Source: Allobosea vaviloviae
GTDB lineage: Bacteria > Pseudomonadota > Alphaproteobacteria > Rhizobiales > Beijerinckiaceae
NCBI RefSeq assembly: GCF_001298265.1
Contig: NZ_LGSZ01000048.1
Span: 186,001-250,000, forward strand
DNA: 64,000 nt
Direction: 5' to 3'
Part shown: in pieces, positions 51,037 through 60,133 of the stretch
Position numbering within the stretch: the first letter of the stretch is position 1
Layout of the letters: each line of letters opens with the position of its first letter
Program-made: the position numbers and the translations under genes
The notes under the pieces: model-generated
What the model was told of the DNA's origin: nothing
Seen by the model: only the letters and a program-made list of their open reading frames with translations
Database searches by the model: none

Positions 51037-53109
51037 TTACACGAGACCGATGGCGCTGATGGCCATGTCGATGGCCTTGATGCCGACGAAGGGAACGATG
51101 ATGCCGCCGAGCCCGTAGATGAGCAGGTTGCGGCTGAGCAGGGCGCCGGCGCCGACGGGCCGATACTTCACACCTTTCAGCGAGAGCGGGATCAGGGCGA
51201 CGATGATCAGCGCATTGAAGATGATCGCCGAGAGAATGGCGCTCTGCGGCGTCTGCAAGCCCATGACGTTGAGCGCGCCGAGCTGCGGATAGAAGGCCAG
51301 GAACATCGCCGGGATGATGGCGAAATACTTGGCGACGTCGTTGGCGATCGAGAAGGTCGTCAGCGCGCCGCGCGTCATCAGGAGCTGCTTGCCGATCTCG
51401 ACGATCTCCACGAGCTTGGTCGGATCGCTGTCGAGATCGATCATGTTGCCGGCTTCGCGCGCCGCGACCGTGCCGGTGTTCATGGCGACGCCGACATCAG
51501 CCTGGGCGAGTGCCGGCGCATCGTTGGTGCCGTCGCCGCACATGGCGACGAGCTTGCCCTTGGCCTGCTCCTCGCGGATCAAGGCGAGCTTGTTCTCAGG
51601 CGTCGCCTGGGCGAGGAAATCATCGACGCCGGCCTCGGCCGCGATCGCAGCCGCCGTCATCGGATTGTCGCCGGTGATCATCACCGTGCGGATGCCCATG
51701 CGGCGCAGTTCGGCGAAGCGCTCCTTGATGCCGCCCTTGACGATGTCCTTGAGGTGGATGACGCCGAGCAGGCGGCCGTCCCTGACCACGGCGAGCGGGG
51801 TGCCGCCCGCCTTGGCGATCTCGTCGGCGATCCCTTGAATCTCGCGGATGGTTTCGCCGCTGGCGCGGGTGCTGCCCGTCGCGACGGCGCCCGCATCGAC
51901 ATGTTTCAGCACCGCCTCGACGGCGCCCTTGCGGATCGAGGAGCCGTCGAGATCGACGCCGCTCATCCGGCTCTGGGCGGTGAAGGGCACGAAGGTCGCG
52001 TGCAGGCTCGCCATGTCGCGGGCGCGAATGCCGTATGTCTCCTTGGCGAGCACGACGATCGAGCGGCCCTCGGGGGTCTCGTCAGCGAGCGAGGCGAGTT
52101 GCGCCGCATCGGCCAGTTCCTGCTCGGTGACGCCGCGAACCGGACGGAACTGCGTCGCCTGGCGGTTGCCCAGCGTGATCGTGCCGGTCTTGTCGAGCAG
52201 GAGCGTGTCGACGTCGCCGGCCGCCTCGACGGCACGTCCCGACATCGCCAGCACGTTGAAGCGCACGAGACGGTCCATGCCGGCGATGCCGATGGCGGAG
52301 AGCAGCGCGCCGATCGTGGTCGGGATCAGCGTGACGAACAGCGCGACGAGCACGATCACAGGGATGTAGCCGCCGGCATAGGAGGCGAAGCTCGGGATCG
52401 TCGCCGTCGCCAGCACGAAGATCAGCGTCATGCCCGCAAGCAGGATGTTGAGAGCGATCTCGTTGGGGGTCTTCTGGCGCTCGGCGCCCTCGACCAGCGA
52501 AATCATCCGGTCGATGAAGGTCGAGCCGGCGGCTGCCGTGATACGGACGCGGATCCAGTCGGACAGGACCTGCGTGCCGCCGGTGACGGCCGAACGGTCG
52601 CCGCCGGATTCGCGGATGACCGGGGCCGATTCGCCGGTGATGGCGGCTTCGTTGACCGAGGCGACACCCTCGATGACCTCGCCATCGGAGGGGATGATGT
52701 CGCCCGCCTCGACGATGACGACGTCGCCGACCTTCAGGCTGTTGCCCGGCACGATCCTGAACTTGGCACGGTCGTCGCCGGAGAGAAGCTTGGCCTGGGT
52801 TTCGGTGCGGGTGCGCCGCAGCGACTCGGCCTGCGCCTTGCCGCGCCCTTCGGCGACGGCTTCTGCGAAATTGGCGAAGAGCACGGTGAACCAGAGCCAG
52901 ATGACGATCTGGAAGGAGAAGCCGAGGCTGGCTCCACCGGTCGTGAGATCCCTGAGGAACAGCACGGTGGTCAGAGCCGAGACGACGGCGACGACGAACA
53001 TCACCGGGTTGCGGGCGAGGCTGCTTGGATCGAGCTTGCGGACGGCACCGCCCAGCGCGGGGACGAGGATGCGCGTGTCCAGGATGCTCGCGGATTTGGA
53101 CGGGCTCAT
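51037..53109 (-). CDS. kdpB: Potassium-transporting P-type ATPase KdpB
   Basis: A 690-residue P-type ATPase. Phosphorylation site DKTGT at D306, actuator TGES (158-161), hinge [11 protein letters not shown], and seven or so transmembrane helices. It hydrolyses ATP to drive potassium uptake through KdpA. Length and motifs match the family. It lies 60 bases after kdpA. Confidence 0.96.
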   Translation of the reverse strand: MSPSKSASILDTRILVPALGGAVRKLDPSSLARNPVMFVVAVVSALTTVLFLRDLTTGGASLGFSFQIVIWLWFTVLFANFAEAVAEGRGKAQAESLRRTRTETQAKLLSGDDRAKFRIVPGNSLKVGDVVIVEAGDIIPSDGEVIEGVASVNEAAITGESAPVIRESGGDRSAVTGGTQVLSDWIRVRITAAAGSTFIDRMISLVEGAERQKTPNEIALNILLAGMTLIFVLATATIPSFASYAGGYIPVIVLVALFVTLIPTTIGALLSAIGIAGMDRLVRFNVLAMSGRAVEAAGDVDTLLLDKTGTITLGNRQATQFRPVRGVTEQELADAAQLASLADETPEGRSIVVLAKETYGIRARDMASLHATFVPFTAQSRMSGVDLDGSSIRKGAVEAVLKHVDAGAVATGSTRASGETIREIQGIADEIAKAGGTPLAVVRDGRLLGVIHLKDIVKGGIKERFAELRRMGIRTVMITGDNPMTAAAIAAEAGVDDFLAQATPENKLALIREEQAKGKLVAMCGDGTNDAPALAQADVGVAMNTGTVAAREAGNMIDLDSDPTKLVEIVEIGKQLLMTRGALTTFSIANDVAKYFAIIPAMFLAFYPQLGALNVMGLQTPQSAILSAIIFNALIIVALIPLSLKGVKYRPVGAGALLSRNLLIYGLGGIIVPFVGIKAIDMAISAIGLV

Positions 53110-53169
53110 GAGAGAGACTCCAGCGTGAATGTTTGAGAGCAGCGGGACCGGTCGGTCATGGCCGCACCG

Positions 53170-54888
53170 TCAGAAGGTCTGGCCGAGCAGCATTGCGAGA
53201 TGCTCGACGATCGGCCCCACGGCCAGCGCCGGGAAGAAGGTCAGGCCGCCGACGATCAGGATCACGCCGGCCAGCAGCCCGACGAAGAGCGGCCCGTCGG
53301 TCGGGAAGGTGCCGGCCGAGGCGGCCACTGTCTTCTTGCCCACGAGCGAGCCTGCCATCGCCAGGGCCGGGATGATGATCATGAAGCGCCCGATCAGCGC
53401 GGCGATGCCGATGGTGATGTTGTACCAGGGCGTGTTGCCGGAGAGTCCGCCGAAGGCCGAGCCATTGTTGGCCGCCGCCGAGGTGTAGGCGTAGAGGATC
53501 TCGGAGAAGCCGTGCGGGCCGGCGTTGCCGACCGAGGCGACCGCGCTCGGCAGGACAACCGCGATCGCCGTGAAGATCAGCATGACCGCCGGCAGGCAGA
53601 GGATGGCCAGGACCGCCATCTTGACCTCCGTGGCCTCGATCTTCTTGCCGAGATATTCCGGCGTGCGGCCGACCATCAGGCCGGCGACGAAGACCGCGAG
53701 CACGACGAAGAGCAGGATGCCGTAGAAGCCGGCGCCGACGCCGCCGACGATGATCTCGCCGAGCTCCATGTTGATCAGCGGAATCAGGCCACCCAGCGCT
53801 GTGAAGCTGCCATGCATGGCGTTGACCGCGCCGCAGGATGCAGCCGTGGTGATGACGGCAAACAGCGCCGAGAGCGAGATGCCGAAGCGGACCTCCTTGC
53901 CCTCCATGTTGCCGCCCTGGAGGCCCAGCGCGTGGACCAGCGGGTTGCCGGCGGCTTCCGCCCAGTAGCAGATGGCGACACCGGCCAGGAACAGCACGCC
54001 CATGGTGGACAGGATCGCCCAGCCCTGCCGCTGATTGCCGACCATGCGGCCGAAGACATTGGTCATCGCGGCGCCGATGGCGAAGATCGAGACCATCTGG
54101 ATCAGGTTGACGATCGCGTCGGGGTTCTCGAAAGGATGGGCGGAATTGGCGTTGAAGAAGCCGCCGCCATTGGTGCCGAGCATCTTGATCGCGAGTTGCG
54201 AGGCGACGGGGCCGACGGCGATCGTCTGCTGGACGCCTTCCAGCGTGGTCGCCTCGATGGAGGACCCGAGCGTCTGCGGCACGCCGAGTGCGACATAGAC
54301 GAGCGTCAGGACGATGCAGAGAGGCAGCAGGACGTAGAGGGTGGCACGGGTCATATCGACCCAGACATTGCCGATCGACTTGGCCGAGGCCCTGGCGAAG
54401 CCACGGATCAGCGCGACCGCGATGGCGATGCCGGTGGCGGCCGAGAGGAAGTTCTGCACGGTGAGTCCGACCATCTGGGTCAGGTAGGACATCGTGCTCT
54501 CGCCGCCATAGTTCTGCCAGTTGGTGTTGGTGACGAAACTGGCCGAGGTGTTGAAGGCCAGTTCGGGACCGACCGCCGCCATGCCCTGCGGGTTCAGCGG
54601 CAACACGTCCTGAAGCCGCATCAGGAGGTACAGCACGAGAAAGCCGGCGAGGTTGAAGAACAGCATGCCGGCCGCATAGGTCGTCCAGTGCTGGTCCTCG
54701 CGCTCGCTCGTGCCGGCGAGGCGATAGAGCGCGCGCTCGACGGGTCCCATGACCGGCGAGAGCAGGGTGCGCTCGCCCTTGAAGACGCGCGTCATGAAGC
54801 CGCCGAGCGGTTTCACGAGCAGAACGACGATCCCGCAGAAGGCGAGGATCTGGATCCATCCGTTGAGAGTCATGCCGTTGAGAATCAT
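53170..54888 (-). CDS. kdpA: Potassium-transporting ATPase KdpA subunit
   Basis: A 572-residue polytopic protein with about ten helices and the pore segments of the KtrB/TrkH-like fold (for example [30 protein letters not shown]). It forms the potassium-binding channel of KdpFABC. ATG 54888 has a GGAAAG upstream; M6 at 54873 is an alternative. It is 32 bases after kdpF. Confidence 0.95.
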   Translation of the reverse strand: MILNGMTLNGWIQILAFCGIVVLLVKPLGGFMTRVFKGERTLLSPVMGPVERALYRLAGTSEREDQHWTTYAAGMLFFNLAGFLVLYLLMRLQDVLPLNPQGMAAVGPELAFNTSASFVTNTNWQNYGGESTMSYLTQMVGLTVQNFLSAATGIAIAVALIRGFARASAKSIGNVWVDMTRATLYVLLPLCIVLTLVYVALGVPQTLGSSIEATTLEGVQQTIAVGPVASQLAIKMLGTNGGGFFNANSAHPFENPDAIVNLIQMVSIFAIGAAMTNVFGRMVGNQRQGWAILSTMGVLFLAGVAICYWAEAAGNPLVHALGLQGGNMEGKEVRFGISLSALFAVITTAASCGAVNAMHGSFTALGGLIPLINMELGEIIVGGVGAGFYGILLFVVLAVFVAGLMVGRTPEYLGKKIEATEVKMAVLAILCLPAVMLIFTAIAVVLPSAVASVGNAGPHGFSEILYAYTSAAANNGSAFGGLSGNTPWYNITIGIAALIGRFMIIIPALAMAGSLVGKKTVAASAGTFPTDGPLFVGLLAGVILIVGGLTFFPALAVGPIVEHLAMLLGQTF

Positions 54889-54920
54889 GGCTGTGGCTTT
54901 CCGGGCATTGCGCGTGGCGG

Positions 54921-55010
54921 TCAGAACCGCTCGGGTCGAACGAGGGCGTAGGTCAGGTAAGCGAGGAGAAACAGGGTCACCGCGCCGCCCAGGATGTATT
55001 CAAACAGCAT
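54921..55010 (-). CDS. kdpF: KdpF small subunit
   Basis: A 29-residue single-helix protein, [11 protein letters not shown] at the start and RPERF at the end, matching KdpF, a lipid-like stabiliser of the KdpABC complex. It precedes kdpA by 32 bases. GAGCG lies upstream of its ATG and the frame is clean. Confidence 0.88.
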   Translation of the reverse strand: MLFEYILGGAVTLFLLAYLTYALVRPERF

Positions 55011-55027
55011 TTTACGCTCCCGACCGG

Positions 55028-55108
55028 TCAGATACTGGAACAGAACTTGATGTAGGCAAATGATATGCCGAAGAATAACAGGCCCGTTCCTAGTAGAACG
55101 ATGTCCAT
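55028..55108 (-). CDS. Small membrane ORF upstream of kdpF
   Basis: A 26-codon ORF starting MDIVLLGTG and ending FCSSI, a single hydrophobic helix with an AYIK motif and one cysteine. It lies 17 bases before kdpF in the same direction. I recall short ORFs of the same pattern (MD..L...FF..SFAY) ahead of kdp genes in other bacteria, which supports it being real. Function unknown; perhaps a second small regulatory subunit. Confidence 0.6.
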   Translation of the reverse strand: MDIVLLGTGLLFFGISFAYIKFCSSI

Positions 55109-55596
55109 GACACGGTGTCCTTGCAGTTGGGCGTCAGCGCGATTGGTAAACACGATCGTCATCGCCGGACTGGCAGGCATTCCGTGGCCCGCCATGCGGC
55201 CGACCGCACGTCAGCCCGGGATAGGACGATGATATGGCGTCGAACCGCATAGGGGTTCGAGACAGGCCGCAGGGGAAAGACATAAAAAAACTATAGGAAA
55301 ATGCGGGATTCGCTGTCGGCGACGAGGAGCAGCAGGCGGAGCGGACGAGGTTGCGGCGCTCGCCGCAGACGCCGATGCACGGGTCTATGCCTCGGGCAGC
55401 GAGGACAGCCTGACCGGCCTTCCGCCATCACTGCCGATCGTCGAATACAGCCACAGTCCCGACTCTGCCGACCTCCAGCGCAGGACCACGTCGATTCTCA
55501 AGCGCCGTGATCGCAGCCGGCTAACAATCTACAGGGCGGCGTCGGTCTCAGCGACGATGATCGCGAGCTGATGAGTCCGCAGCAGCGTTCATCGCC
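55109..55596. promoter_or_regulatory. Intergenic region with likely kdp promoter, possible gene remnant
   Basis: About 490 bases without an intact gene. The kdp operon should start within 55109-55300, where an AT-rich patch (55275-55305) lies; no clear KdpE site could be fixed by eye. From about 55330 to 55571 the plus strand has an open frame with protein-like composition (VAALAADADARVYAS, LPIVEYS) but no start codon, so it could be a decayed gene end. Confidence 0.45.
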
Positions 55597-56841
55597 TCAT
55601 GAATGCGGATCGAGAACGCGCTCGAACCTGTCGAATTCGATGCAGGCGAGTTTGCCGTCGACGCGCTCCGTGCGCCGGACATAGACGGTCTGGATGATGT
55701 CGCGCTTCTCCGCGCCGATCTCGATGGGCCCGCGCGGGCTCTCGATCGACAGCCCCTTGAGCGCCTCGATCAGCGCATCGCCACCGACCTTGCCGCCGCT
55801 CCTGGTAAGCCCCGCATTGAGCACGGCGAGGCCGTCATAGGCGGTCATCGCCATGTAGTTGGCGGGATAGTCGCCATGCTGCGCCTGGTAGCCGGCGATG
55901 AACCGGCGGTTGAGGGCGGAGTCGTGGGCGCTCGAATAATGATGCGTGGTGATCAGCCCCAGGCCCGCCTCGCCGGCGGCCTGCATGTAGCTGTCGTCCA
56001 TGGCCTCGCCAGTCGCGAGCAGCTTGATGCCGGCTTCCGCCAGACCGCGCTCGCGGGCGGCCTTGAGGAAATTGTTGGGCAGGTCGCCGGACGGGAAGAA
56101 GAAGAACACGGCGTCGGGCTTCTCGTCGCGGACGCGCTGGACATAGGCCGAGACATCGACCCCCGCCAGCGGCACGCGCAGCGCGTTCACGACCCGGCCG
56201 CCCTCGGCGGCGAAGCTGGTGGCGAAGGCCTTCTCGGCATCGACGCCCGGCGCGTAGTCGGAGACGACGGTGATCGCGGTCCGCAGACCCTGCCGGCCGG
56301 CCCATATGCCCATCGGCGCGCTGACCTGCCCGACCGTGAAGGAGATGCGGGCGATATAGGGCGAGCGGCTGGGGATGACCGAGGCGCTGGCATTGAGGAT
56401 GATGCAGGGAATCCTGGCCTGCGTCAGAACCGGGCCTATCGCGATGGCGTTGGGGCTGAAATCGAGCCCCATGACAAGGTCGATCCTGTCGCGGGTGACC
56501 AGCTCGCGGACGAAGCGGATGGCGAGGTCCGGCGCCGAGCCGCCCGTGTCGCGCCGGATGATCTCGATGTCGCGCCCACCGACCTTGCCGCCGTTCTGCC
56601 TGAGCCAGAGCGCCATGCCGTTGTCCATCTGCCGGCCATAGTCGGCATAGGGACCGGAATAGCTGGCGATCATACCGATCCGGAGCGGGCCGGACTGCGC
56701 CAGCGCGGGCTGGTCGAGCACTGCGCCCGCCGCCGTGCCGAGCGCGCCTGCGCCCAGGGCCGTCAACGCGGCGCGGCGGCTGATGCCGCTCGCTCGTTGC
56801 CGCGCTGCGTCGAATTCGTCGCGCTCCAGGCCTGCCGTCAT
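55597..56841 (-). CDS. ABC transporter solute-binding protein (LivJ-like)
   Basis: A 414-residue periplasmic binding protein of the branched-chain amino acid family. The N-terminus has a Tat-like signal, SRRAALTALGAGALG, with likely cleavage after ALAQ. The mature domain begins LRIGMIASYSGPYADYG and contains MGLDFSPNAIAIGPVL and GAEKRDIIQTVYVRR. No permease or ATPase genes are adjacent, so partners are elsewhere. ATG 56841 was chosen; the frame stays open to 57042. Ligand unknown (amino acid, amide or urea-like). Confidence 0.85.
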   Translation of the reverse strand: MTAGLERDEFDAARQRASGISRRAALTALGAGALGTAAGAVLDQPALAQSGPLRIGMIASYSGPYADYGRQMDNGMALWLRQNGGKVGGRDIEIIRRDTGGSAPDLAIRFVRELVTRDRIDLVMGLDFSPNAIAIGPVLTQARIPCIILNASASVIPSRSPYIARISFTVGQVSAPMGIWAGRQGLRTAITVVSDYAPGVDAEKAFATSFAAEGGRVVNALRVPLAGVDVSAYVQRVRDEKPDAVFFFFPSGDLPNNFLKAARERGLAEAGIKLLATGEAMDDSYMQAAGEAGLGLITTHHYSSAHDSALNRRFIAGYQAQHGDYPANYMAMTAYDGLAVLNAGLTRSGGKVGGDALIEALKGLSIESPRGPIEIGAEKRDIIQTVYVRRTERVDGKLACIEFDRFERVLDPHS

Positions 56842-56962
56842 CGTCTTCGTCGTCCCGATTCTGCCGCGGTCGTCATCCCATGTTCCGTGAGAGCTTGATA
56901 TAGCCGCGACATTCGATGAAATCCGCACGCGGCGCATTTCCGAAACGCGCAATCGTTGCCAG

Positions 56963-58237
56963 ATGGACACCGTCATGCCGGCCACTCCCGCCAATCCGAG
57001 CCCCGCCACGCGCAGCGACAGCGATTTCGATCTCGTCGTCATCGGCGCCTCCTATGCCGGCGTCGGCGTGGTGGCTGCGGCGCGGGAGGCCGGTTTTGCC
57101 GGGCGCATCGCGCTCATCGGCGACGAGGCCGACCTCCCCTATCAGCGGCCGCCCCTGTCGAAGGGCTTCCTGCTCGGCAAGGCCGGGCTGGCGAGCCTGC
57201 CCTTGAAGGCGGAGTCGTTCTACGCCGAGGCGCAGGTCGCGTTCATGGCGGGACGACGCGCCGTCGCGCTGGACCGGCAGACGCGCCGGGTGCTGCTGGA
57301 CGACGGCAGCGCGATCGGCTTTCGGACGTTGGCTCTCACGACCGGGGCGCGCGCCGCCGCGCTGCGCTGTGCGGGCGCCGAACTCGACGGCGTCCTCTCG
57401 CTGCGCTCGCTGGACGATGCTCGCGCCCTGAGCGAACGGCTCCCCCCCCCCCCGGCGATCGTCATCATCGGCGGCGGCTTCATCGGGCTCGAGGTCGCCT
57501 CGGCAGCGGTCACGCTCGGCAAGCGGGTGAGCGTCGTCGAAGCGGGCCCGCGCCTGATCGGCCATGCCGTCGCGCCGGAAATCTCCGCTTTCGTGCAGCA
57601 CGTCCATGAGGAGCGCGGCGTCACGGTGAAGCTTGCGACGAAGGTCGAGCGGATCGAGGGCGAGGCCGGCCGGGTCGCAGCCGTGATCTGCGCCGACGGT
57701 TCGCGCCTGCCTTGCGACCTCGTGCTCGCGGCGGTGGGCGCGGTACCCAATACGGAACTCGCGATCGAGGCGGGGCTCACCGTCGAGGACGGCATCGTCG
57801 TGGACGAATTCTGCCGCAGTTCCGATCCCGACATCTTCGCGGCGGGCGACTGCACCAGCCATCCCAATGCTTTCGCGCGGCGGCGGATGCGGCTGAGTTC
57901 CGTCCAGAACGCCCATGACCAGGGCCGCGTCGCCGGCAACGCCATTGCCGGCAAGCTCGAACCCTACGAGGCCGTGCCGTGGTTCTGGTCCGACCAGTAT
58001 GACGTCAAGCTGCAGATGGTCGGCATCGGCGTGCCCGGTGGCCTTGCCGTCCTGCGCGGTTCGATGGAAGAGGGGCGGTTCTCGCTGTTCCGCTATGATG
58101 GCGACCGGCTCGCCGCGATCGAGAGCATCAACCGGCCGGCCGACCATATGATGGGCCGACGCCTGATCGCGGCGGGCATTTCGCCGACGCCGGAGCAGGC
58201 TGGCGATGCGGGATTCGATCTGCGCGCGCTGACCTGA
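56963..58237 (+). CDS. FAD-dependent NAD(P)H oxidoreductase (ferredoxin/rubredoxin reductase-like)
   Basis: A 424-residue enzyme of the ferredoxin-reductase class. FAD motif VVIGASYAGVG (26-36), LPYQRPPLSKGFL, NAD motif IIGGGFIGLEVA and the second FAD motif IFAAGDC are all present. A reductase-type C-terminal domain follows (WFWSDQYDVKLQMVG). A run of 12 C (57442-57453) encodes four prolines just before the NAD motif. It may reduce a ferredoxin for an oxygenase, but no such partner lies next to it. The start ATG 56963 could also be ATG 56975. Confidence 0.88.
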   Translation: MDTVMPATPANPSPATRSDSDFDLVVIGASYAGVGVVAAAREAGFAGRIALIGDEADLPYQRPPLSKGFLLGKAGLASLPLKAESFYAEAQVAFMAGRRAVALDRQTRRVLLDDGSAIGFRTLALTTGARAAALRCAGAELDGVLSLRSLDDARALSERLPPPPAIVIIGGGFIGLEVASAAVTLGKRVSVVEAGPRLIGHAVAPEISAFVQHVHEERGVTVKLATKVERIEGEAGRVAAVICADGSRLPCDLVLAAVGAVPNTELAIEAGLTVEDGIVVDEFCRSSDPDIFAAGDCTSHPNAFARRRMRLSSVQNAHDQGRVAGNAIAGKLEPYEAVPWFWSDQYDVKLQMVGIGVPGGLAVLRGSMEEGRFSLFRYDGDRLAAIESINRPADHMMGRRLIAAGISPTPEQAGDAGFDLRALT

Positions 58238-58337
58238 GGCCCGCCACCTGCGCCGCCTTCAAAATGCCGCTTGCCAGCCGGCGGGAATGGGAGTGCCATG
58301 CCGTAGGGGCAAACGCGCCCTTGCGATGGAGACGATC

Positions 58338-58826
58338 ATGTTGAGGGATGCCATCCTTGCCAGCGCTGCCCTGTTGGCGGCAGCCGCCCTGCCGGTCACC
58401 CCGGCGGCGGCGCTGACGATGAAGGAATGCAGCGTCAAATATCAGGACGCCAAGAAGGCCAACACGCTCAAGGGCCAGAAGTGGAACGACTTCCGCAAGG
58501 CCCAGTGCGGCGACGACGATGCGGACGACAACGAGGCGGCAGCCGCCGTGACCGAGCCGGCAGCACCGGCGACGCCAGCCAAGCCCGCCGCGACGCCCGC
58601 CAGCGCACCGGCCAAACCCGCCGCCGCACCGGGCAAGGCGAAGGCCGCCGTGTTCCCGAAGGCCGTCGCGTCGAAGTATTCGGACCTGTCGGCCGGCAAG
58701 GCGCGGCTCAAGACCTGCGCGGACCAGTACAACGCCAACAAGGCATCGAACGCCAATGGCGAGCTGAAATGGATCGAGAAGGGCGGCGGCTACTGGAGCC
58801 AGTGCAACAGCAAGCTCAAGGGCTGA
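58338..58826 (+). CDS. Secreted PsiF-like/cysteine-rich repeat protein
   Basis: A 162-residue secreted protein. Signal peptide about 1-28 (LASAALLAAAALPVTPAAA). Then a PsiF-like segment with paired cysteines (MKECSVKYQDAKK..LKGQKWNDFRKAQCG), an Ala/Pro/Lys linker, and a second segment with C-containing LKTCADQYNAN and GGYWSQCNSKLKG. Function unknown. GGAGA at 58328-58332 favours ATG 58338; ATG 58326 is possible. Confidence 0.72.
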   Translation: MLRDAILASAALLAAAALPVTPAAALTMKECSVKYQDAKKANTLKGQKWNDFRKAQCGDDDADDNEAAAAVTEPAAPATPAKPAATPASAPAKPAAAPGKAKAAVFPKAVASKYSDLSAGKARLKTCADQYNANKASNANGELKWIEKGGGYWSQCNSKLKG

Positions 58827-58878
58827 TCTCGGGAGCGGCGGCATCGAAAAGCCGAATTCGCTCCAATCCGAAGGAGGA

Positions 58879-58978
58879 CCGTCATCCCGGGCTTGACCCG
58901 GGATCCATGCCGGAGCGCTTCCGAGGAAGGTTCAGGCATGGATCCCGGATCTCCGCTTCGCGGCGTCCGGGATGACGG
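58879..58978. repeat. Inverted repeat, MITE-like
   Basis: The arms CCGTCATCCCGG (58879-58890) and CCGGGATGACGG (58967-58978) are exact reverse complements, and an inner pair CCGGGATCCATGCC/GGCATGGATCCCGG is also perfect. A dispersed repeat of this kind (GTCATCCCGGGCTTGACCCGGG) is common in alphaproteobacteria. It lies between a plus-strand and a minus-strand gene end, where it may also act as a terminator. Confidence 0.85.
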
Positions 58979-59026
58979 CGCGGATTCGATAGCGCCAGAC
59001 GCGTCCCCGGCTGCAGCACGTTGCAT

Positions 59027-59953
59027 TCAGCCCGCGAGTGAGGCCCGCGCCTGCGCGTATTCGCTGGCGAGCCGCGCGCCGAGTTCGGCCACGCTCGGCA
59101 CGTCCTCGATCGAGCCTACGCCCTGGCCTGCCGACCAGATCGTCTTCCAGACCTTGGCTTCGCTGGCCATGTCGAGCTTGCCGTGGGAGGTCAGATTGTC
59201 GGGGTCGAGCCCGGCGGCCTGAATGCTCTCGCGCATGAAATTCGCGTTCACGCCGCTGATTGCGGGGGTGTAGAGGATGTCGGCGGCACTGGTGCGCAGC
59301 AACATCGCCTTGTAGGCGGGATCGGCCAGGCTTTCCGTCGTCGCGATGAAGCGGGTGCCGAGATAGGCGAGATCGGCCCCCATAAGCTGCGCGGCCGCGA
59401 TCTGCGCCCCGCTCGAGATCGCGCCGGCGAGCACGATCGTGCCGGAAAAGAAGCGCCTGATCTCCGCGACCAGCGCAAAGGGGCTCAGCGTGCCGGCATG
59501 GCCACCCGCGCCCGCAGCCACGGCGATGATGCCGTCGACGCCGGCCTCGGCCGCCTTCTGCGCGTGGCGCAGGCTGATGACGTCGTGGAAGACCGCGCCA
59601 CCATAGCCATGCACGGCCTTGACGATGTCGGGTACGGCGCCGAGCGACGTGATGACCAGCGGCACCTTGTGCTGCGCCGTGATCGCCAGATCCTGCTCGA
59701 GGCGCGGATTGGTGCGGTGGACGATCAGGTTCACGCCGAAGGGCGCCGCATCGGGACTGCCGGACAGGCGCCCCTGGATCTCGTCGAGCCAGGCGGCGTA
59801 GCCCTCGCTGCTGCGTTGGTTGAGCGCCGGGAAGGTGCCGACCATGCCGGCCTTGCAGGTCTCGATCACGAGATCGGGACCCGAGACCAGGAACATCGGG
59901 GAGGCGATCACGGGAAGGCGCAGGCGGCCAGTGAGCGAGGCAGGTAGCGGCAC
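59027..59953 (-). CDS. Nitronate monooxygenase family flavoprotein
   Basis: A 308-residue TIM-barrel flavoprotein of the NMO/2-nitropropane dioxygenase family: LRLPVIASPMFLVSGP at the N-terminus, GGAVFHDVISLRHA, AGAGGHAGTLSP and LAGAISSGAQI. It uses FMN and oxygen to oxidise nitronates. GTG 59953 with GAGGGG just upstream matches family starts; ATG 59995 would add 14 residues. It is divergent from the ggt gene. Confidence 0.86.
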   Translation of the reverse strand: MPLPASLTGRLRLPVIASPMFLVSGPDLVIETCKAGMVGTFPALNQRSSEGYAAWLDEIQGRLSGSPDAAPFGVNLIVHRTNPRLEQDLAITAQHKVPLVITSLGAVPDIVKAVHGYGGAVFHDVISLRHAQKAAEAGVDGIIAVAAGAGGHAGTLSPFALVAEIRRFFSGTIVLAGAISSGAQIAAAQLMGADLAYLGTRFIATTESLADPAYKAMLLRTSAADILYTPAISGVNANFMRESIQAAGLDPDNLTSHGKLDMASEAKVWKTIWSAGQGVGSIEDVPSVAELGARLASEYAQARASLAG

Positions 59954-60133
59954 GGTTTCATCCCCTCGGACGGTGTTTTGCTCTTGTCGCAGCATCGCTC
60001 GTATCAGCGCGCGCGCATGTGTGGAAGCCGCCGCAGGGCCGGGGCGCGCGAGACGCGCTTGCCAAACGGCACGCGCCGGGCGAATCCGGATGGAGCGATT
60101 TATCCGAAGCCGGCCGATCCTGGAGAGAGCGAC

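Noticed and set aside
50956..53136. 726-codon plus-strand frame opposite kdpB
   Set aside because: Shadow of the P-type ATPase, which has every conserved motif on the minus strand.
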